10,397 bases of DNA, taken from NCBI GenBank assembly GCA_030615715.1, contig JAUWYS010000008.1, positions 1-10,397 of the forward strand, written 5' to 3'. Source of the DNA: a bacterium. GTDB taxonomy: Bacteria > Patescibacteriota > Minisyncoccia > Minisyncoccales > CG1-02-41-26. A program made the translations under genes and the position numbers. Of the stretch, positions 6,710 through 10,397 are shown one piece after another; positions within the stretch are counted from its first letter, which is position 1, and the number at the start of each line of letters is the position of its first letter. The notes under the pieces are model-generated. The model was not told the origin of the DNA. It saw only the letters and a program-made list of their open reading frames with translations, and searched no databases.

Positions 6710-8008
6710 ATGCCAGAGAAAATTACCGGCCAAGTAACCATATCCCAAAAAACTTTCAGCCAAATAGCCAAGGAGGTAAAAAACATTTCAGGTTTCAGCC
6801 AGGTTGTTAAAGAGAACTTACCTAAGGAAGTAACTCAAATTCTGGAAGTTATTTTGGCAGGGGCCATCAATCTTGACAGTTCCGATATCCATATTGAGCG
6901 AGAGGAGAAGAAAGTAAAAATGAGAGTTAGGGTAGACGGGGTCTTACACGACGTACTCTATCTTGAATTGAAAATATATCAGAGCTTGCTCTCCAGGATA
7001 AAGCTGCTTTCCGGGATTAAGCTGAACGTCACCGACCAAGCCCAAGACGGCAGATTTACCATTCTCCTGGAAAAAGTCCCCATTGAAGTGAGGGCTTCCA
7101 CCCTGCCTTCCGAGTACGGAGAGACAATCGTCCTGAGGATTTTGAACCCAAAAAGTTTGATTGAGATTGAAGATTTGGGAGTAAGGAAAGATATGCTTGA
7201 GGACTTTAAAAAAGAAATCCAAAGACCAAACGGGATGATTATAGTGACAGGTCCCACCGGAAGCGGGAAAACGACCACTCTTTATGCCGTTCTAAAAAGA
7301 ATTCAGCATCCTGAAATCAAAATCATCACCATTGAAGACCCTATTGAGTATCATCTGGAGGGAATCTCTCAAACCCAGGTTAATCCCAAAAGAGGATATG
7401 ATTTTGCCACGGGACTGCGCGCCATTGTCAGGCAAGACCCTGATGTAATTTTGGTGGGAGAAATTCGGGACTTTGAAACAGCCAAAATTGCCCTGCAAGC
7501 CGCCTTAACCGGCCATTTGGTTCTCTCAACTTTGCACACCAATGATGCTGCGGGTACGGTGGCAAGATTTCAGGCCCTGGGAGAAAAACCAGTCAATATT
7601 GCTCCAGCCATCAATTCGGCCATGGCCCAAAGGTTAGTCAGAAAAGTTTGTAAAAAATGTGTTAAGCTTGAAAAACTGAGTAAGTCAGAAGAGGTCATGA
7701 TAAAAAAGGAGTTGAAATCTTTACCCAAGAAGATAAAGCTCCCTCCCCTAAATAATTTAAAAATCCCAAAAATTAAGGGTTGTCAGAGCTGCAATGCTAC
7801 CGGCTATCGGGGGAGAATAGGAATCTTTGAATTTTTCCTGGTGGACCCAGAAATGGAGGACTTTATTTTGAAATCTCCTTCTGTCTCAGCTTTAAGAAAA
7901 ATGGCTGAGAAAAAGGGAATGGTTACCATGAGAAAAGACGGCTTACTTAAAGCCATTCAGGGACTAACTACCATTGAGGAAGTGAACAGAGTAGCCGGGA
8001 AAAAATAA
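6710..8008 (+). CDS. pilB: Type IV pilus assembly ATPase PilB (GspE/T2SSE family)
   Basis: Hexameric cytoplasmic motor that powers pilus extension. Motifs in order: SSDIHIE (57-63) and QDGRF (112-116) of the N2 domain, Walker A GPTGSGKTTT (181-190, Lys187), Asp box TIEDPIEY (207-214), Walker B RQDPDVILVGEIRD (241-254, Glu251), His box TGHLVLSTLHTNDA (267-280), and a tetracysteine zinc site at Cys314, Cys317, Cys358 and Cys361. The zinc insertion and long C-terminal domain mark it as assembly-type, not the PilT retraction type. At 432 residues it lacks the roughly 130-residue N1 domain of typical PilB (about 560), retaining only a short lead before N2. It starts one base after the DHH-like gene. 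No pilT, pilC or pilin gene is in the window, so T2SS GspE is a formal alternative. Confidence 0.93.
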   Translation: MPEKITGQVTISQKTFSQIAKEVKNISGFSQVVKENLPKEVTQILEVILAGAINLDSSDIHIEREEKKVKMRVRVDGVLHDVLYLELKIYQSLLSRIKLLSGIKLNVTDQAQDGRFTILLEKVPIEVRASTLPSEYGETIVLRILNPKSLIEIEDLGVRKDMLEDFKKEIQRPNGMIIVTGPTGSGKTTTLYAVLKRIQHPEIKIITIEDPIEYHLEGISQTQVNPKRGYDFATGLRAIVRQDPDVILVGEIRDFETAKIALQAALTGHLVLSTLHTNDAAGTVARFQALGEKPVNIAPAINSAMAQRLVRKVCKKCVKLEKLSKSEEVMIKKELKSLPKKIKLPPLNNLKIPKIKGCQSCNATGYRGRIGIFEFFLVDPEMEDFILKSPSVSALRKMAEKKGMVTMRKDGLLKAIQGLTTIEEVNRVAGKK

Positions 8009-8058
8009 GAACCTGCTTGGGCAGAACCTTGATTTTTGTGTAGTCAGAAAATATCCAC

Positions 8059-8077
8059 AAAAAAAAGCCCGAGGCCA
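8059..8077 (-). terminator. Intrinsic terminator of the non-coding RNA
   Basis: The GC-rich 3' arm TGGCCTCGGGC (8077-8067) of the closing helix is followed without a gap by eight T residues (8066-8059). The pairing arm is at 8174-8164, so the whole RNA sits in the terminator loop. It ends 50 bases from the pilB stop and stops transcription from entering pilB antisense. Confidence 0.75.
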
Positions 8078-8175
8078 CGTCTTAGATTGTCTCCAAGCAC
8101 AGAGCTTTTCTCGGGAACACCCAAGCGGAGCCGAGGTGCCTATTCAAAAAAAAGTTCCTAATTTGGTCTCGGGCT
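8060..8175 (-). ncRNA. Structured non-coding RNA of unknown family, about 116 nt
   Basis: Seen directly: an 11-bp closing helix pairs 8174-8164 with 8077-8067 (GCCCGAGACCA with TGGCCTCGGGC, one G-U), followed at once by T8 (8066-8059). A strong promoter lies just upstream. By eye the inside folds as a rod: UUAG/CUAA (8161-8158 with 8085-8082); a large asymmetric internal loop with a U8 tract (8153-8146) on one side; AGGCAC/GUGCUU (8141-8136 with 8100-8095); CUCGG/CCGAG (8135-8131 with 8114-8110) with a bulge AAAAGCUCU; and a GC-rich apical loop. There is no credible ORF inside. The shape (closing stem, central bubble, apical stem) recalls 6S RNA, but it is short for 6S and I see no sequence signature. 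The SRP RNA GGAA-loop motif and tmRNA ends are absent. It lies antisense to, and between, pilB and ruvB. Confidence 0.75.
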
Positions 8176-8192
8176 AATACTTATTGTACTAT
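8163..8192 (+). promoter_or_regulatory. Possible ruvB promoter overlapping the non-coding RNA promoter
   Basis: TTGGTC (8163-8168), 18-base spacer, TACTAT (8187-8192). Start would fall near 8199, giving a ruvB leader of about 54 bases that includes the hairpin at 8212-8241. Its -10 overlaps the -10 of the opposing promoter, so both could not be occupied at once. The match is moderate and AT-rich DNA makes chance hits common. Confidence 0.28.
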
Positions 8193-8211
8193 ATTTTTTA
8201 ATTTATGTCAA
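8183..8211 (-). promoter_or_regulatory. Near-consensus sigma-70 promoter of the non-coding RNA
   Basis: On the minus strand: TTGACA at 8211-8206 (perfect -35), exactly 17 bases, then TACAAT at 8188-8183 (five of six -10 matches). The predicted start site is near 8176-8174, at the first base of the closing helix. The spacer is very AT-rich. This is the best promoter in the window. Confidence 0.8.
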
Positions 8212-8241
8212 CCCCCACTACCTACTTGGTAGGTGTGGGGG
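8212..8241 (+). promoter_or_regulatory. Hairpin in the ruvB leader covering the ribosome binding site
   Basis: CCCCCAC-T-ACCTAC and GTAGGT-GTGGGGG pair into 13 bp with one bulged T and a TTG loop. The 3' arm ends in GGGGG (8237-8241), 11 bases before the chosen ruvB ATG, and is the only Shine-Dalgarno-like stretch there. No T-run follows on either strand, so it is not a terminator. It may repress translation, or as DNA serve as an operator between the divergent promoters. Confidence 0.6.
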
Positions 8242-8252
8242 TAAAAATCCCA

Positions 8253-9257
8253 ATGGAAGAAAAACAAAATAAATCAGAAGAAGATGTCTTGGATCTGACT
8301 TTAAGGCCTAAGTTCTGGGAAGAATACGTGGGGCAGAAAAAGACAAAAGAGAATCTGGAAATTATCATTACTGCTGCCAAACAAAGAAAACAGATTCCCG
8401 AACACCTGCTTTTTTACGGGAACTCTGGCCTGGGGAAGACAACTCTTGCCTATCTGGTGGCCAAAGAAATAGGAAGTGACATCAAGGTTACTTCGGGACC
8501 GGCCATTGAAAGGGCTGGTGATCTGGCAGCCATCTTAACCAATTTGGAAGAAGGGAGTATTTTATTCTGTGATGAAATCCATCGTCTTAACCGAGTCATT
8601 GAAGAATATTTGTATCCAGCCATGGAGGACTTTAAATTAAACCTGATTTTGGGAAAGGGCCCGATGGCTCGGACCATGGAAATGGAGATTCCCAGATTTA
8701 CCTTAATCGGAGCAACCACCCGGTTGGCTCTTATCTCGGGGCCTTTAAGGTCGAGGTTTGGAGCAACCTTTGGCTTGAACTTCTATACGCTGACAGACAT
8801 TGAAAAGATTCTTGAAAGGTCAGCCCGGATTTTAAATACCACAGCCGACAGAGAATCTCTAAAAATTATTGCCAAATCTTCTCGCTTCACCCCAAGAACC
8901 GCCAATCACCTTTTGAAGAGAGTAAGAGATTTTGCCCAGGTTAAAGGAAAGGGTGAGATTACCGAAGAGATTGCCCAAGAATCTCTAAGGTCTTTGGAAA
9001 TTGACGGATTGGGACTGACTTCAGCCGACAGAAGAATCCTGGAGGCAATTATTAAAAAATTCAGCGGAGGGCCGGTTGGTCTCCAAGCTTTAGCCGCCAC
9101 CACCAGTGAAGAAGAAGACACCATCCTGGATATTTACGAACCCTATTTAATGCAGCTCGGCTTTATTGAGAGAACTCCCCGAGGGAGAATAGCCACCAAA
9201 CTTGCCTTTCAGTACTTAGGCATAAGGTTTAAGGATTCTCAATGCAAGCTATTGTAA
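8253..9257 (+). CDS. ruvB: Holliday junction branch-migration ATPase RuvB
   Basis: AAA+ motor that, with RuvA, drives branch migration of recombination junctions. From ATG 8253 it has 334 residues, close to E. coli RuvB (336). Motifs: LRPKFWEEYVGQ (17-28), Walker A GNSGLGKTT (56-64, Lys62), Walker B ILFCDEIHRL (103-112, Asp107/Glu108), sensor-1 GATTR (153-157), GPLRSRFG with the arginine-finger region (163-170), sensor-2 TPRTAN (213-218), and a winged-helix end with GGPVGL, ERTPRGRIAT and FQYLGI. Its P-loop reads NSG where E. coli has PPG. An ATG at 8205 would add 16 residues, but that stretch is encoded by the ncRNA -35 and the leader hairpin and is unlike any RuvB start, so I prefer 8253. 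Neither ruvA nor ruvC is in the window. The last bases overlap the following gene by 16. Confidence 0.95.
   Translation: MEEKQNKSEEDVLDLTLRPKFWEEYVGQKKTKENLEIIITAAKQRKQIPEHLLFYGNSGLGKTTLAYLVAKEIGSDIKVTSGPAIERAGDLAAILTNLEEGSILFCDEIHRLNRVIEEYLYPAMEDFKLNLILGKGPMARTMEMEIPRFTLIGATTRLALISGPLRSRFGATFGLNFYTLTDIEKILERSARILNTTADRESLKIIAKSSRFTPRTANHLLKRVRDFAQVKGKGEITEEIAQESLRSLEIDGLGLTSADRRILEAIIKKFSGGPVGLQALAATTSEEEDTILDIYEPYLMQLGFIERTPRGRIATKLAFQYLGIRFKDSQCKLL
9231..9235 (+). promoter_or_regulatory. Ribosome binding site of the lamin-tail protein
   Basis: AAGGA lies six bases before ATG 9242, inside the ruvB coding end. It is the clearest Shine-Dalgarno site in the window and supports that start despite the 16-base overlap with ruvB. 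Confidence 0.6.
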
Positions 9258-10397
9258 TATTTCTATTGCTTTCTGTCCCCTTTTCTTGGGTTCTGGCTGC
9301 TGATTCTTTGACTGTGGTTATTAATGAGGTGGTTTGGATGGGCACTGAAAAATCCTATAGCGACGAGTGGATTGAACTTTATAATAATTCAACTGATGCT
9401 CTAAATTTGGAGGGTTGGAGGTTAATTAGCGAAGACGGCACTCCAAAAATTGATTTAAAAGGTGAAATCCCTGCTAGGGGATTTTTTCTTTTGGAAAGAA
9501 CTGATGATGAAACGGTGCCAAACATTACTGCTGATTTAATTTACCGAGGCGCTTTGGAAAATGAAGGCGAATATCTGAAACTAATTGATAACAGAGACAG
9601 AACAATTGATGAGATAGATTGTTCGGAGGGTTGGTTTACAGGAGACAATGCTTCCAAAAAAACCATGGAGAGAAAAAATCCTTTGCTCTCGGGAAGTGAT
9701 TCCTCAAATTGGCAAACCAGCAGAGATCCTGGTGGAACGCCTAAAGCTAAGAATAGTCAAGTTCCCGCCCCGCCTTCCGAAGAAAGACCTAAAGAAGCAG
9801 AGCCTATCTCTCCTCCTCCCTCCTTTGAAACTCCTCCAAGCGAGCCAGAACCAAAAGTTTATCCCTCAAATATCTTTATCAGTGAAATCTTACCTTCGCC
9901 CGAGGGCGCTGACGCTGAAAATGAATGGATTGAGATTTTTAATGGAAATAATTTTGAGGTTGCTCTTTCTGGCTGGCAGATTAGAGATATGGTCGGGGCA
10001 ACCAAAACCCATACCCTCTCCGAAGGAATAAAAATTGGCTCAAATGCCTTTTTGGTTTTGCTGAGACCCAAAACCAAAATCACCCTGCAAAACAGTGGCG
10101 ATGGCTTGGAGCTTTTAGACCCAAATGGCGAAGTTGTTCACAAAGTGAATTACCCCAAAGCTCCTCTGGGACAATCTTTTAACAGAATCTCAACTGGCTG
10201 GGCCTGGAGTGAAACTTTAACTCCTGGGGAAACTAACATTATTACAATTCCTGAAGCTCTAGAAACCGAGCCCTCAGAAACTTTCGGAGAAAAAGAGAGC
10301 CAAATCGACTCTGGTCAGTCAGAAGAAAGCAAAAAGGTCTTGGCAAAAATTGGCGAACAACTTCCAAAACCTTCAAGTCCTTTGATTGTCTTTTTAA
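9242..10397 (+). CDS. Secreted protein with two lamin-tail domains, 3' end missing
   Basis: The frame is open for 385 residues and runs off the right edge. A signal peptide covers about 1-19 (hydrophobic IVIFLLLSVPFSWVLA, likely cleavage after Ala19 or Ala20), with no basic residue at the N-terminus. The first lamin-tail domain is at about 24-135 (VVINEVVWMG, DEWIELYN, LNLEGWRLIS, GFFLLER). A Pro/Glu-rich linker follows (about 170-208), then a second lamin-tail domain at about 209-315 (IFISEILPSPEG, NEWIEIFN, VALSGWQIRD, AFLVLL). After that comes an acidic Ser/Glu-rich stretch (340-365). The last visible residues (SPLIVFL) may begin a membrane anchor. Lamin-tail domains in bacteria sit on extracellular proteins, often beside nucleases or adhesins, and are thought to mediate binding; no enzymatic domain is visible here. 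It overlaps ruvB by 16 bases with a good ribosome binding site. Confidence 0.85.
   Translation, partial: MQAIVIFLLLSVPFSWVLAADSLTVVINEVVWMGTEKSYSDEWIELYNNSTDALNLEGWRLISEDGTPKIDLKGEIPARGFFLLERTDDETVPNITADLIYRGALENEGEYLKLIDNRDRTIDEIDCSEGWFTGDNASKKTMERKNPLLSGSDSSNWQTSRDPGGTPKAKNSQVPAPPSEERPKEAEPISPPPSFETPPSEPEPKVYPSNIFISEILPSPEGADAENEWIEIFNGNNFEVALSGWQIRDMVGATKTHTLSEGIKIGSNAFLVLLRPKTKITLQNSGDGLELLDPNGEVVHKVNYPKAPLGQSFNRISTGWAWSETLTPGETNIITIPEALETEPSETFGEKESQIDSGQSEESKKVLAKIGEQLPKPSSPLIVFL

Noticed and set aside
8013..8037. CTGC-TTGG-GCAG hairpin followed by T5 as a pilB terminator
   Set aside because: The stem is only 4 bp and the T5 run begins 8 bases later, so it is too weak to call, though pilB must end somewhere near here.
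8060..8175. Identification of the non-coding RNA as SRP RNA, tmRNA or RNase P RNA
   Set aside because: There is no GGAA-loop SRP motif, no tRNA-like CCA end or tag ORF, and it is too short for RNase P RNA.
8205..8252. Upstream ATG at 8205 as the ruvB start
   Set aside because: The extra 16 residues are encoded by the ncRNA -35 element and the leader hairpin and do not resemble a RuvB N-terminus. ATG 8253 gives the usual length.
9648..10031. A 127-residue open frame inside the lamin-tail gene
   Set aside because: It is a shifted-frame shadow of the lamin-tail gene, with biased Lys/Pro/Leu composition and no domain.
1..10397. CRISPR arrays, insertion sequences, tRNA or rRNA genes, attachment sites
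   Set aside because: I read both strands for repeat arrays, transposase motifs and tRNA-like ends and found none. The gene content is ordinary chromosomal.

Overview
The window reads as a slice of a small AT-leaning bacterial chromosome. It is most likely from the Candidate Phyla Radiation (Patescibacteria, Parcubacteria-like). This rests on gene content and style, not on a marker gene: compact proteins, genes packed with gaps of a few bases or overlaps, mostly weak Shine-Dalgarno sites, a DNA polymerase I stripped of its proofreading domain, a MutM with an N-terminal-domain deletion, a TM/coiled-coil signalling protein ending in a VGRELKMVELK module, and a degenerate DHH protein next to pilB. 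The standard bacterial code (TGA = stop) fits all the reading frames.

The left half (1-5590) is one tightly packed minus-strand run. In transcription order it holds tsaE (tRNA t6A synthesis ATPase), polA, a TM/coiled-coil protein, a soluble PAS-histidine kinase overlapping it by 47 bases, two CheY-like response regulators about 47% identical to each other, and mutM, which runs off the left edge. DNA replication/repair genes therefore flank a complete but output-domain-free phosphorelay. A one-base change in an A7 tract would fuse the TM/coiled-coil protein and the kinase into a single membrane-anchored sensor.

At 5591-5619 a junction of only 29 bases separates this run from plus-strand genes. 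These are a degenerate DHH-family protein (catalytic motifs lost) followed after one base by pilB, the type IV pilus assembly ATPase.

The only sizeable non-coding stretch (8009-8252) is rich in signals. A minus-strand non-coding RNA of about 116 nt has a near-consensus sigma-70 promoter (TTGACA, 17-base spacer, TACAAT), an 11-bp closing helix and a T8 tract right after that helix. I could not match it to a known family; its rod-with-internal-loop shape resembles 6S RNA in outline. Beside it, a 13-bp hairpin sits just ahead of ruvB and would cover the ruvB ribosome binding site.

The right part holds ruvB (Holliday-junction branch-migration ATPase) and, overlapping its end, a secreted protein with two lamin-tail domains joined by a proline-rich linker, which is cut by the right edge. 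The most distinctive items are the non-coding RNA, the split sensor and the dead DHH protein.
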